Shown: positions 44,121 to 57,084, counted from the stretch's first letter. The stretch is DNA of 64,000 nt from Dichetophora obliterata (GCA_963920525.1 OY986436.1:25543818-25607817), one strand, 5' to 3'. Notes: generated by a model not told the origin, from the sequence alone. Translations and numbers: made by a program.

Positions 44121-46265
44121 CTGGTGTTACTTTTCCGATTTTTATGTTGGTTAGCTCATATTAAAGCAGAATTAAATAAAAAACGAAGTGCATACTATTT
44201 TTTTTAAAGCATGCTTCAAGCGTTGTTTTTATTACTTTTTTTATTTAATATAAAAAAGAAACTCTTGTAAAACATTTTTCCAACTATCGGGCTCTTAAGC
44301 GAGTTCTAAGAGTTTATCAATCGTCACGAAACTCTTAAGATTTCAGTTTTTTATCAGATAGAATATTAATAGGCTATAGCGACATCAAAATTTAAATTTT
44401 TAAAGATGAGGGCCAGCTTAATATACAGGGTGTCCGATGTAAGAGTACGTATATTTACATAAGTAAATATATTTGTAAAATTTAAATTTACAAATGTAAC
44501 AAGAAATTCTGAAGGTCAAAAATGAGTTCGGGCTCAAAAAAATTGTATGAGAAGGAATTTCGCACCCTTAGAAGCTGGGTTAATTGGCATTTCATGACTT
44601 TGATGAACATTATTTTTTTAGCAGAAAAACTAACTCACGAAGTTTTAAGAGCTCATTTCAAAGGCAATGAATTGGCCTTTCTAACGGTGTAACAACAAAC
44701 GCAACCGACCTTCCGAGCTGTGCTAAAATTAAACTACCACATTTCAAGTTTGAGCGCTATTTTCTCTGAATTTCGTGTAGCAAATCAAATTTGTTTTTAT
44801 GATCAATTTTGTAATTTAGTCCATTCTCTTTTTAATAACATCAAAAACCTAAACATAGCTTACAAAATAAAAAAGTTGTTGGTACTTGAAAAATTTAACT
44901 AATAAATGAATATCTGATGTTCGATATAGAGCAAAATTAATAAAGCTAAAACACACACCGTATCCAAAAAATCCCTTGCAAATTTCAACACAAATTTTTA
45001 TACCAATCGGCTGGCTGAGCGGTGTAAGAAGCTATTGGCCATTTCTACACATACATTCGTTTTTATATATACTTTAGATACCTTTAACATTATAATTTAT
45101 AATTTTTAATTAGTCATTGTAATTGCTTTATTTTACATTTCTTGCTCGTTAATCTTCATTTTAAATTGCAATATTTTAAGCCACCACTGCCTGAGTGCTG
45201 TATACTACAGCACACATTTTTATGTATTTTCTTTGCCAGTGTTGATGCCTTGTGGGCATCAAGCTTTTTGCTTTTATCAGCTTTTTTTTACATTATATTT
45301 TTTAATGCATTCTGGTTGGTTGCTTTAGGAAGTGCGCAGTTTTTCCCAATTTTAATAAAATTTTGTGGTGGCATATTACCTAGTTCGCAAAACTTTTGCA
45401 AATATTTTGTTTTTTTACAAACTTTTTGTAGCAAGAAATTTTCATTACGTGCCACTGAAGTTTGAACTTGTGCTGAAAAATATGAAATGTTGAATAAGAA
45501 TAACTTTCTTTCTTTCTTTCTTTCTTGCAGTAAGTACAAATTAGACGATTCAGGAAATTTATTTCGTAACTCACATACAAGAAAAAATGTCATTGAAAAG
45601 GTGAACACATCAAGAGCCTTCATCTGGGGTCATGTAATAAGGTTGAGGATTATGTTTTGCTTGCTGTAATATGCTGTTGAATGAGTTTTATTAAGACTTT
45701 GAAATTAAATTACTCGGTTTTTTTTCGTACTATTTATGATGCTCATCTTACAGTCATAACATTCACTATAAATAGTAAAAGTCATTCATATGACATTATA
45801 TTAAAAAGTTTAATATATGAATTCTGTACACTTGCCTTAAAAGAAAGAAAACTTCCCCATTCACCTTTGATAAAGTTGTTGTGTGCAATAACTTATAGTA
45901 AGATTCTATGAAAAATATTATTGTAGAATATTTTAATTCCTTAGCACTCAGTTTTCTGCGTATAATTCCGCCGTAATCTGAAAAAGTCTCGAAAAACGCT
46001 CTCTGAACAAGATGTGTCTGCAGCCAAGGAGCATGAAAATAATTTGTCAATCCTTCGATTTATTAGTTGTTGTGCTCAGTATTTGAGTAATGTTTTTCAA
46101 AAATTTGTTCACATTTTTAATAAAATCCTAGCCAGTCTCTATTAACCTTTATCGGTCTCTTATTTCTAGAAACGAAAAGGTTCCTGGTATGTAAATTTTA
46201 CACACTTTTGTCAGAAGCAATATTTTCATCGATGAATGAAATGCATACAATCTCCTCGTTAAAAG
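44121..46265. other. Spacer without recognised genes
   Basis: CAGGGTGTCCGATGTAAGAG near 44427 resembles a transposon terminus but has no partner. A (CTTT)n microsatellite of about 6 units lies near 45508-45532. Open frames at 45142-45465 and 45288-45623 overlap on opposite strands, are Phe/Lys-rich and show no motif. Confidence 0.4.
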
Positions 46266-49105
46266 TAATTACTTATTCATTTTTTTATTCATATTTTCAT
46301 ATTTCATATTTATTAGATATTAATTAGTACAATAAGATACAGGAGATCTTTTAATAGTACAACAGAATTATATGCATAATCAACAGTTAACATAGAATTG
46401 AATACTTAGAATAACATAAAATACTTAATATATAATTATTATTTTAATAGTGCAACAAATTTATATGTATAATCAACTGTCTACTTAAAATTTGACAACT
46501 TAAAATAACTTAAAATACTAGATATATTACTTATGATTTTAATAAATAGACAGTCTTATAAATATAAAAACAAAGATGAAACGTAGTAAGAAGACAAGAT
46601 AAATACTTAGAAAAAAGAAGTAATAGATAGTTAGATGTTTGAAAAGTATAACATAACATAAGACTTAAATTTATTCGTGCTGACAATAGATTTTAAACTA
46701 GAAGGTAAAGAATTCCAGAGTTTGATGGCGTTGATGAAGAAAAGTCGCTTAGTATGTAGGGAATTGAATTAAGGTATTATAAGGTTGTGTGTTCGAGTAG
46801 AAACACTGAAGCGTAACTTCTCATAGAGGTATGCGGGAGTTTTACAGGAAATTAATTTCTGCAAAAATAAACAATTTCTCGCATTTAAGTAGTTTATAAT
46901 ACTACAACCTAAAATGCTTCTACTCTCTTCAGATACATGGTCAAAGCGTCTCAGGCCAAACACGTATCTTGCTGCATCATTAAAAGCAACCTGAATTTTA
47001 TGCGAAGAGTGCGAGTCAAGATTGCTGTATATTAGTTCTGAGTAAGATATGATTGGAAGTATTAATTGTACAACAAGCCTCTTTTTTGTCTCAATCGGAG
47101 TAAATTTAGCAGACATTCGCAAACATCGAAGCGTGTAGTAAACTCGTTGAACAATATTGTTAACATGATCAGAGGATGAAAGTCTACAGTTAATATAAAA
47201 ACCTAAACTTTTAACTTTATCAACCACTAGTAGGCAATTATTACTTAAAAAGATCGGTGGTATTTGTTGGTGGTCAAGTTTATCCCTGAAGATAGGAAGA
47301 ACATATGATTTTTTGGCATTAAGGCATAGATCATTATCTGATGCCCACTTTGCGATTGCAGTTAGGTCTTCATTTAGTCTACAACATAAGTCCTCAACAA
47401 GTCCGATGCGATTGGATGTATATAACTGAATATCATCAGCATAGCCGTGCATTCTTACGTTATTGCACACTTGAAAAATATCATTAATAAAAATACTAAA
47501 GAGCAAAGGCCCAAGAATTGAGCCTTGGGGCACACCCATTTTAACATCGCTATAATCAGAAAAACAGTTGCCAATCTTTACTCTTTGCTTTCTTCCATTA
47601 AGATCGTTGGCAATAAAGTTAAATGCCCTACTAGTAAAACCAAACATACACTTAAGTTTTTTAACTAAGACAAAATGGTTCACAGAGTCAAATGCTTTAG
47701 AAAAATCCAAAAGACATAACAAAGTAATATGACCTGCATCATAAGATGAACGAATATCATCAAGAACTTTTAACGTTGCTGTTGCACAGCTATGTCCGGA
47801 TCGAAAGCCAGATTGGTATGGTGATAGGAGATTATTTGATTTTAAATACTGATTAATTTGGCCAGCCATAATAGATTCACAGATTTTTGAAAGAGCAGAC
47901 AGAATACTAATGGGTCTATAATCTTTCATATCTGTTGATGCGTGAGTTACTTTAGAAATTGGTATAACTGTGGATAGTTTCCATGAAGATGGAAAACAAG
48001 AGGTAGTAAAGCAGTGATTTATTATGTGCGTCAATGGTTTTATAATAAAGGGTGATATGATTTTAATGAATTTTAATGAATTTTAATGAAATACCGTCAT
48101 CTCCAATAGCGTTTGATTTTATTTTCATTAAAGAATTAAGAACATCAGTTTCAGTAGCATGCTTAAAAGAAAATTTGTCTTCATCACGAAATTGATGATC
48201 AACGCATTGATAATTATCATTCGAGGCTATGATGTTCGAAAGAAAGAAATTATTTAACTGATTAGGATTGATATCACACTTCCGATCAGATTTACCGCAC
48301 ACGCCGAGACTACGTATATTTTTCCATAAATCCTTGGATGGCAAGTTAGAATTTAATTTACGTTGGAAAAATATTTTCTTAGAATGTCTGATTGCTGATA
48401 CAGCTTCATTGCGGGCACGCTTAAAATGCTCCCAATTTTCAGCATTATGCTGCTTTTTCCATTTATTATACAATTTATTCCTTTTTTTATGGCTAAACTA
48501 ACAAATGACGTGAACCAAGGACAAGACTTATTTTTGATTACTGAAGTACGAAGAGGAACGAAATTTTCAAAAGCACAGCAGACATGAAAAACAAGAATAT
48601 TTAATTTATCATCCACATTCTCACAGAACCAACAATCATTCCAACAGATATGAAACAGATTATCATACAACATTGAGTAATCAATAGAATTGTAGTCACG
48701 GTAAGAAATAGTCATTGGGACATTATTACGACAAGCATTACAATTAATAGTACAAAAAAGTAGATCATGGTCAGAGATAAAAGAAATTTGGTCAAAAAGT
48801 AGAAGCAAAGACTCATCAGAAAGTATAAAAACATCGATTAGACTAGGGGTTGCGTTAGGAGCAAAACGAGTCGGAAGAGAGGAGTTAATTATTGTCATTC
48901 CAGCCGCATTGACTTTGTCATAAAAACTATCAGATACATTATCCTTGTTGAGCAAGTTCACATTAAAATCACCACATATGGAATAACAGTCAAAGTCAGT
49001 CACACGATTACAAAGATCAACGAAAAAAGGTTCAACACTATTACTTCTGTTAAGATTGTAGACGCAAGAGACAAAAATTTTAAAATGGGCATCAAAAATT
49101 TCTAC
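46266..49105 (-). mobile_element. Non-LTR retrotransposon 3 (L2/Kiri-CR1-like), 5'-truncated
   Basis: Minus strand, with an ATGAAATATGAAAATATGAA-type tail in complement at about 46275-46320, a 3' UTR of about 350 bp, and coding sequence from inside the endonuclease (about 49095) to about 46635. The 5' part of the endonuclease and ORF1 are absent. It is better preserved than retrotransposon 2, with only a few small lesions, so probably younger. Confidence 0.85.
46635..49095 (-). pseudogene. Endonuclease/reverse transcriptase pseudogene of retrotransposon 3
   Basis: The endonuclease part shows CGDFNVNLLN, PSLIDVFILS and FISDHDLLF. The reverse transcriptase shows KDYRPISILSALSKICE, LLDFSKAFDSVNH, MGVPQGSILGPLLFSIFIND and MHGYADDIQLY, and the C-terminus has INAIKLWNSLP. 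Three lesions are visible. A slip lies in an A run near 48485. A 10-bp direct repeat (ATTTTAATGA in plus orientation, 48061-48091) is present one unit too many and shifts frame; removing one unit rejoins it. A TAA at about 46769 cuts off the last ~45 codons. All catalytic residues are present. Confidence 0.87.
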
Positions 49106-49144
49106 TTTCTACTAAATTTTCAATTTAAAAAAAAATTTTCAAAT

Positions 49145-49716
49145 CGATTAATCGAGTAAAAAATCTATTTATATAAAAGTGGATGCATGTATGTGTGTAT
49201 ATCACGTAAAGACTCAAAAACAGCTGAACCGATCTTTATAAAATTTTCAGGGCAATTGAAAGAACATCTTGAGATGCTAAAATGCTCCTGGGCAGTTTGG
49301 TGCCGATTGGACAAGAGGGCGTGATACCTCCCATTTAACCCAAATTTACGCTTTCGCCCACAAACCATAGAAAATGCTATATATCAGACAATTTTTATTG
49401 TAAAAAACTAAAATTTTGCTTAGATGGTTACTATCGGCAACTGTATTAAAAATGGGCGTGGTCGCACTTTATCAACGACTACTTTTTCGAAATCATGTCA
49501 ATTCCTGTGTTGTACAAGTTTTGTTAGTAAACTATATATATATAAATGTTGCCACTCCCATTTTACCGCCTACTCTATATAAGGCGGTTTTGATCGAATA
49601 AAACTAATATTTTGTAGTTTAGGTCATATGTTTACTATGCTCGCAATATATCTACGCCCACTTTTTCGAAATCATGCTTATTCTTGAGATGTTCACGTTT
49701 TGATAGTGAAAATTAG
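49145..49716. repeat. Dispersed repeat with ATGTATGTGTGTATATCACG start (copy 1)
   Basis: ATGCATGTATGTGTGTATAT, ACGTAAAGACTCAAAAACAG and AAAATTTTCAGGG are shared in order with 52415-52500 (ATATGTATGTGTGTACACCA, ACGTAAGGACTCTAAAACCG, GAAATTTTCAGGG). This copy is followed by CCTCCCATTTAACCC and a ~200-bp stretch, ending where the pogo-like element is inserted. Confidence 0.6.
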
Positions 49717-49718
49717 TA

Positions 49719-52333
49719 GAGGAACTTCGGGTATTGTGGTATAGGTATTTTTATTATGCGAATTGTGAAAAAACTAGAAGTTGGTTCACAGTCAAACGTA
49801 ATAACTTTTGATGCTTGAACTATTGGGAACAAAATATTATACAATAAGAATCTGATAATAACCTATAAAAAAGTTATAAAGGAAAGTTTAAGAAAACCCA
49901 AAAGCCTCCTTCCTAAAAAATTGGAGGATATTGTGGTACACAACATAGGTGCAATGTGGTATACCGTTCCATTTTACCCGAAGCCTAATTAAATTGTCTT
50001 TGAGTGGAAAGCATTTGAAAAAATTTTAAGAAAGAGCATTTCATATTTATTTGAGAGTTGAAAGTAAGCATTAAAATAGGTCTTAAACAAAAATACACAA
50101 AAATAAACATATATCTTTATGATATATTACCCCTAAATTAAGAAAAACTTAACTTAAATAAGCCTTCTTGGCATCACATATTTTGAGATCAAAATGAATA
50201 AATAATTTTAAAATAAATGATAAATTTGTATTTAGTTGGCACACGATTCACAAATAAACATTGCGCTTTTTCCAGGGATACATTTATCGTGGGACCAAAC
50301 CATGTCGCATTGCAAACACTGTGTCCATAGTAATTTTTCTTTTCATCCTTCCAGGACTTTTCACAATAAATGCAAGTCGATTCTTCTGGCGGAGTTTCTA
50401 CGAAAGATTCTTCTTCTGAGTCGGGAATAACGCTAACATCGGAAACACTGGAAGAATCGCTTGCTGAATCCTAGATTTTAATTCCACAGACTCTTTTTTT
50501 TACTTTTATTGAAGTTTTATCTTTCTTTAATTACATTTTTAGAGTTTTAGCATTAGTTCGTTTTTGCTTCTGGGCAATACTTTCTTTTAATTGGTTTTTA
50601 TATGGTAACTTAGCACAGTGGCCCTTGATTTTTTTCCTCTGCCACTAGAAACAGTTTTGCAAACTTTTGGTAGAGGTGAAATCGTCCACGGTAAAACTAT
50701 TCCTGTACTTGTCGAAGCCACAGGCTCAGTCGATGGAGATTCTAATGCCAAAAGTGATGATTCTGATGTAAGCTGTATACTCTCTGTAGATGAGGGCAAT
50801 TCTTGTTTATCAGCTGTTATGTGGTCATTTAAAATCTCACTAGCAATAAAATAGGATTCAGTAAATACATTTCGATTGAAAAGGTATATTCCAGTGCACT
50901 TAAAACCATTTACTGCAATTTGTCCGGACTGAACTTTCAAGTATGCTTTGGAAAAAATTCTAATCAGATCGAATTGGGTAACTTTTTGACCATTTTCTCT
51001 AGTGAAACGTTTAATTTCGTCGCTATAATAAGTTTTAAGAGGGCTCATGAAAGCTCTGTCAAGCGTTTGCATTTTATGGGTTGAATGTGGAGGTAATGAC
51101 ATTATAACAACGTCGTTTTGACGAGCTAAATTGAGAAGTTCAATGTTGCGCGTGTGACTATAATGACCATCCATTATCAACAGTATAGGCTCTTCTTTAG
51201 AGGGTTTCGTATGACTAAGAAAATGTATGAACCATTTCGTGAATATTTCAACTTGTACCCAACCCGCTATGTGGCAGGAAGCTCCCGAACCCGGTGGTGC
51301 GTCCTTCATTAGTTGAGCATTAAAATTTTTTCTCGGAAATACAAAATATGGCGGAAAAAAGTTATGCTCCTCAAACTTTTCCTCAAGCAAGTTGAAGAAA
51401 CCATTAAAGTTTTCTTGGGTAAACCCTTTAGCCCTCTCCAAAGATGTTCCTGAGGGTGAACAGATGCTCAATTTGTTCTTGTGACGTCTTAGGAAACCGT
51501 AAAGCCAATCCTTTCCAGCACACTTTTTTAAAACAGAAAATTGGTTTGGAATACTCTTGTGCTTAGCAAGGTGAAAGGCGAGTGCTCGGACATCTTCTCG
51601 TGTGAGGCCCCAATAACGTGACTCCATTTCCTGCAAATATTTTACGAGTTCCTGTTCCAATGTCTCGCTAAATACCGGCTTTCGTCCTAAGCTAGTTGAG
51701 AATAACTCATGAATAGTTTTTCCACTACGAGCCATCCGCTGAAGGGTCGTGTGTGGAACTTCGAAGATTTTGGACGCAGACAAAATTCCTGACTCGCCTT
51801 TACGGACAGCCTCAATTGTTTTTGCACCATTTTCGAACTTCTCCTTTTTTCGGCATCTAAAATTAAAATTGTTCGTAAATAGATCAGAGAAGACACTTTC
51901 TACATTTTAGGAGGGTAATGTGGTATAATACCACGTTAGCCGCCAAGATGTATACCACAAAAGCCAATTTGATACGATTGGGTATAAAAACTCTTAAATT
52001 GAATACTTTTGAGAAATTACAAAATGTATCATTAACAAATCAAACATTAACACTTACCTTAAATGTAATAAGCACACAATAATATATAACTCGTTGTTTT
52101 CCTTAAAAAAGCTTCACTTACTTTGGAGTAAAAAAAAGTCGACCACATGGAATCACATGTTTCGTTGAACTGATCGACAACGTGTTTGGTTTTGTTGATT
52201 TGCTTGAACTCTATTCTCTTTTTTATGAGTTTACACATATGTAAACAGGATTGCGTTAACATAAGTTTCGCAGAACCGGAGATATTAGCCTATACCACAT
52301 TATCCTTCTATACCACAATACCCGAAGTTCCTC
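49719..52333 (-). mobile_element. Pogo/Tigger-like DNA transposon with perfect 26-bp inverted repeats
   Basis: Both ends begin GAGGAACTTCGGGTATTGTG (26 bp identical, through GTATAG), flanked by TA at 49717-49718 and 52334-52335. GTGGTATA-type motifs recur inside both subterminal regions (near 49924, 49957, 51909, 51950 and 52290), probably transposase-binding sites. The 2615-bp element carries a single minus-strand transposase gene of the CENP-B/jerky-like DDE class. Identical inverted repeats suggest recent activity, supplied in trans since this copy's own enzyme is defective. Confidence 0.9.
50240..51860 (-). pseudogene. Pogo/jerky-like transposase lacking the first catalytic Asp
   Basis: The N-terminus (KTIEAVRKGESGILSASKIF, VPHTTLQRM) is a psq-type helix-turn-helix, preceded by a damaged start at 51856. 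A CENPB-type domain follows (RYWGLTREDVRALAFHLA, KDWLYGFLRRH, LSICSPSGTSLERA). Then HNFFPPYFVFPRKN joins two parts that are normally about 80-100 residues apart: the VDET-like first catalytic Asp and its surroundings are missing. The rest of the DDE domain has LLIMDGHYSHT (second Asp) and LPPHSTHKMQTLDRAFMSPLK (third). A main stop lies at 50587. A decayed tail with a Cys/His finger (CIYC, WTQCLQCDMVWSHDKC, CESC) continues in broken frames to about 50240. Confidence 0.85.
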
Positions 52334-52404
52334 TATGTAGGTGCAATGGGACCAAGTGGCGGTTACTATATGAATGCATGTTGACACCCCTATCATTTCC
52401 GCTC

Positions 52405-52862
52405 ATCTATCTTTATAAAAAAATGAATATATGTATGTGTGTACACCACGTAAGGACTCTAAAACCGCTGAACCAATTTTTATGAAATTTTCAGGGAATT
52501 TTCAGTAGCAAAGTCTTGAAAATGTTCTTGTGAAGTCTGGTGCTGATTGCAAAAATGGGCGTGGCACCTCAAATATACCCCAAAATTTTTGATATCGAAT
52601 AGCTTTGGAATCATAGGTCACACAGCATCGGAATTCGATTTCGTGAAACTTTGCAAGCTATAAAACGCATACTAGGATGGTTTTTCATTAAAAAAGGAGA
52701 CGTGGCACCTTCTAAACAACCCAAGTTTTCTATATCGAACAGCTTTGCAATTATAAAGCGCACAGCCTCGGAATTCGGTATTCGACCACAATTTACACTT
52801 GCCGAAAAAAAAACCGAAAACATAAATTTTGCACACAATTTTTATATTGAGCCAAAATTATA
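52405..52862. repeat. Dispersed repeat with ATGTATGTGTGTACACCACG start (copy 2)
   Basis: The second copy of the repeat at 49145. It also shows an internal duplication: ATAGCTTTGGAATCATAGGT then CACACAGCATCGGAATTCG recurs as ACAGCTTTGCAATTATAAAG then CGCACAGCCTCGGAATTCG about 130 bp on, each following a GGCACCT word. Non-coding. Confidence 0.6.
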
Positions 52863-54729
52863 GCTCGATTTGATGAACTTATATTAAAGAAATATCAGCT
52901 TGAAGTTGTAAAGTGTGTATAATTTACACAAAGAACCGATTAAGGTTAACTTAATAATAAAAGACTTGAATTGTGATTGTCACAATCTATTTATCAAAGT
53001 GAATATGTGTTATTATTGAGACTGATCAATACATAGATTACTTAATTTATTTAAATTAAGGCATACCAGAGGATCGATCAGTACAAGCTAGCTGTACAAA
53101 ATTTATTAAAGAATTCGATGAGAAACTCATAATAGTTACCAGAGAACTGCAATGAGTATCCGACAGAATTCGGATACTCAAATCATACCCGAGTGTCGTG
53201 CTGTTCTCAACTCTATCCATACTTAATAATATGTGTTAAATACTTATAGACATTCGGCTCATTAGCATTTTTTCGGGTATAAGTACATTCTCATATCCGA
53301 GAGCGGCATGATCCGATCCACTTCAAGCCGTTTTCAATGAGTGCGTTGAGTCAGTTTATTACAAAGGCGCTCGATCCGAATGTATTTTGAGTGTACTCTG
53401 AGTACTGCTCCTTCTCTGCCAACGTCTCTTAGCGCTAATTAGTTTTTTTTTGCGTATGCACTTTTCGTAAGTACTTGTCTGCAGGCCATGTGAGCTCTCA
53501 TTTTTTGTTTGTATTTTCTCGAAAACTCGTTCTTGGTATTTTATTGTTGCACTCTTTGGAGGAAAAAACAAAAACAACGCTTGTGATTTTGGTTTGTTAG
53601 ACATAAACAAAAATAAAACAAAATCAAAATGCCGGTGCACAGTGGTTAAAAGTTGGAAATAAATACCAAAACTGATGATCTCTTTTTGTGATTTTTTTTT
53701 TCTTTGCGTTGTTTAAGAATATTCTAACTCGCATGATTCCAAAATATTTATCAGAAATATATGTATATAGGTTTTCTGTGTAGACGCCTTAAAATTAGAT
53801 TGATGTAAAAATGTTGAAAAAATTTCTTAAAATATTGATATTTTTCAAGAGTTATTACAGACAATTGAGAAAACGTATTGCACTCTGGTTTTTTTTAAGT
53901 ACAAAAAGCATTACTGAAAAAGTTTTTGCATTCTTGAAATATTTTGTTTTTATTTTTGCAATAAATTTCTTATGCAATGTTGATATGACAAAAATACGTA
54001 AATTTATTTTTTTGCAGAAAATATTTTTAGAATTCAAAAACATAATGATCTTCGGATGTCGACGATTTATTAAATAAAGAAATGCTTTTATTGGATTTTA
54101 AGTTGAGCGATTAAAAAAAAATTGACAAGTTAAAAATTTTGCGTCTAAAAACAACATTTGGTAAATGCGTTTCGAAGAAAATATAGAAATGTTTAGTCTC
54201 AAGGTTTATTACTATAGTCGTTTTCTTTAGTATGCTTCTAGTCATTTTTTTATTTAACGATCACTTATTACGAAAGTGCGGCATATTAATATATAGGTAT
54301 ATTTTTTTATTTAAAATCGTTAAATTTTTAATGTTTATAGTAAAAGCATTTACTTACTATACACGATAAACGGTATAAATGTTATAATTCTTCTTTTGAA
54401 ATACTAGAATATATTTACAGAGTAATTAAGTATTCTACAGTGTGTTTCTCAGTCTAGTAATTTGCTATGTTAATATATATTAAATATTTTTTTAAATAAC
54501 TACAATTAAATTGAATTAGTAAAACAGTTATGTGATATGTATAAAGTTGAATTAATTCACTTTATCTTATAGCTTACTATGAAACATTTTAATGAATTTC
54601 GCAATAAAATGCTTTCAAAACTATTCAAACATTTAAATTACCTTGTCAATAAATGTTCTTCAAACATCTTCAATTAGCTGAAAGTGAAATATATATTCTT
54701 TGATTGAAACAACAGAATTAGAATACGTA
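52863..54729. other. AT-rich spacer without recognised genes
   Basis: The 88-codon plus-strand frame at 53811-54077 is Phe/Lys/Ile-rich with no domain, and its complement is also open, so I regard it as chance in AT-rich DNA. No other structure was found. Confidence 0.45.
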
Positions 54730-54996
54730 CACGGAGAAAATTAATTTGCTTGAATCAATTTGTATTTAGGAAAAATAAAAATTTTGATTAAATTCAAGCA
54801 AAATTTTGCTAAGTTATTATAAACTGAAAATCAAATTTTTACTTAATTCAAGCAAATATTTGCTTAGTTATTATAAATTGGAATAGCACATTTTGATTAG
54901 TTTTTGCTGAAATTTAGCATAATTTTGAAGTGGCTGAGAATAAAGCGCAAGTTTTGCTTAGCCACAATACTAATTTAGCAAACAGTTTTCTCCGTG
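54730..54996. mobile_element. MITE with CACGGAGAAAA ends and TA duplication
   Basis: The ends are CACGGAGAAAATTAATTTGC at 54730 and the complement of CACGGAGAAAACTGTTTGCT at 54996, flanked by TA on both sides. The interior contains a tandem pair, with AATTCAAGCAAAATTTTGCT and then AATTCAAGCAAATATTTGCT, each followed by AAGTTATTATAAA or its variant. About 267 bp and non-coding. TA duplication is compatible with Tc1/mariner-type mobilisation. Confidence 0.8.
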
Positions 54997-56791
54997 TATG
55001 CAAGCCATGTTTTTATGCTACACGACCTGTGTAGCTTTATCACAATGCTAAAAAGTATGCAATTATCTTTTTTAACTGTTAATAGTATCACATTTACAAC
55101 CTGCGCCAATTTATGGCAAAAGCATGAGGTTCACTCCTTTTTTTTGGAATAAAAACGAAATGATAAGCTTTTTTTGATGGTTTTTTTCTGTTTTAATAAA
55201 ACGCAAACAAATAATATCTTGGAATACTATAAACCACTATTTTAAACAGTTTAGATGCTGCGCTTCATTGAAGTTGGAATACGGAATAACACGTGAAGTG
55301 GAAAATTTCGTATGGGAGGTGGGCGTGGCAAAAAAATACTTTTTTTATAGAAATATATTGAAGATTTCTTACAGAATGGTTCTTGTATTGGTTCAAGACA
55401 AAAAAAATATGGCGTTTTAAATATTTGTGTTGTATGGGAGGTAGGCGTGATTGAGGGCGGATTTAAAAATATTTTTGTGTGTATTCTAATAAAGCAAAAT
55501 CCAAATAATACACAAAATTTAATTGCTTTACGAAGAGTCCTTCTATTTATTGACAACTTTTGTATGGGGGCTCAACCACTGTGCGGCGCACGTGTCTGTT
55601 TGCTTCTTGTGCGTAAGCACGTGCAATAGAAGTTAAATTTAAATTATGCGCATGTGATTTGGCAACATAAAGTTACAGAGAAATAAAAAGAAATACCTTG
55701 CAAATTTAATAATAATTGCTGATTGCAGAAAAGTAATGACACGATACTATCGAAACTGCGTATTATTTTTAAGCCTCAACAACGTTACCTCATGCGCAGC
55801 TTTCACTGTGCAAGATAAAAACAAAAAGCAGCACAAGAACAACACATCTGTTATTCAGCATTTAGATATGCTTAGAAAAAATAGCACAAAACAAATACAA
55901 AAAAGTCGCTCACTATTTACTGCTGCGCTCTACTGCGCTCTCTTTCATATCTGTGGCAGATGAGCCGAGTGATTCGGCTATTTGTGTCGATTATGAGTAT
56001 TTCGGCAAGTAGGATAAGTATCAGCAAGACGACAACAACCATAAGTATTTATAACCGAAAAACCCGATCTTTCCCGATCCGACTCATGACTTAGGATACT
56101 CATATTTATTTGAGCCGCCGCATTCTAGCTTCGTAGAAGAGAATATGAGTCGAGTTGCGCGCGCTTAGGGTGAGTAGGTCAAAGCTATCCGTTGCAGATC
56201 TCTGATAGTTACTGAACTTTCCCATATGCTTTTGAACAGAGCAAGAGGCAATAAAAACCACTATACATTCCAAATATGAGTATATCGAAATATGTCCCTT
56301 ATTTTTTATTTATGTTAACGACATCTTTTTAAAAAAAAACATTATATGCCATTGCACACTATTTCAAAATGGGGTGGACCGTTTTGAATAAGTTAAGTTT
56401 TTACATGTATTTTTTTTATTAGAGTGCAAACAAAAATTTCTGGGGATATGTTTTTTTTTCTTGGGAAATATAACGTATTCCTTATAGCCTTTTTGTAATT
56501 TTTTTTCAAAATATTGTACTGTAGCCCTCCTATCGTTGCTTTGTTTTAACTGATGTTAAACTAAAATCGTCAATTAAAACTTTCGAAAAAAAAACGAAAT
56601 CGATCGTTCAAAAACAAAGTTACTTATTCAATAGAAATAGCATTGTCAATTTAACTTTTTACTTACAAGAAAGTAAGACCTTTTACTTAAGGAGTATAAA
56701 CGTCAGCATTTAAGGTGTCTTTTTTTATAAAAAGAAATCGGTTCGATGGATTTAAGTCAAACTTTGTACACATCTTTAGAACGCTAACATA
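54997..56791. other. Spacer with two units of the TATGGGAGGTGGGCGTGG repeat (55310-55460)
   Basis: GTATGGGAGGTGGGCGTGGC near 55312 and GTATGGGAGGTAGGCGTGAT near 55433 are about 120 bp apart, in reverse orientation to the copies at both window ends. The rest has no recognised feature; open frames 55251-55556 and 55736-55963 have no motif. Confidence 0.5.
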
Positions 56792-57084
56792 CAGTGGTGG
56801 TCTGGAAATTAGCACACACTGTGTTAGTAACTTTAATATGAAATTTTTTACATCTTAGCTTAAGAATTGTAAACAAATATTTTTTGTTGAGTGCTGTTTA
56901 CGAAGTAAAGTCAATGTACTGTTAGTTAGTTTCTTAGTTATTCTTACATTTTCTTACATATTTCAAGTAATTGCAAATAATGTGGTTTAAACGCTGGACA
57001 CGAATTTAGCACAGGTTAAAATTACTGTTATATATCTTATTTTATTTTAGTTGCTATAATTATTTAGTTGTTATAATTATTTAC

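Noticed and set aside
44427..44450. CAGGGTGTCCGATGTAAG as a DNA transposon terminus
   Set aside because: No complementary end or target duplication was found on either side.
41597..49105. The minus-strand ORFs as one host gene with exons
   Set aside because: They are successive pieces of two reverse transcriptases broken by small indels, without splice signals at the breaks.
53811..54077. 88-codon ORF that could be a small membrane protein
   Set aside because: Composition follows local AT content, the complement is also open, and there is no recognisable feature.
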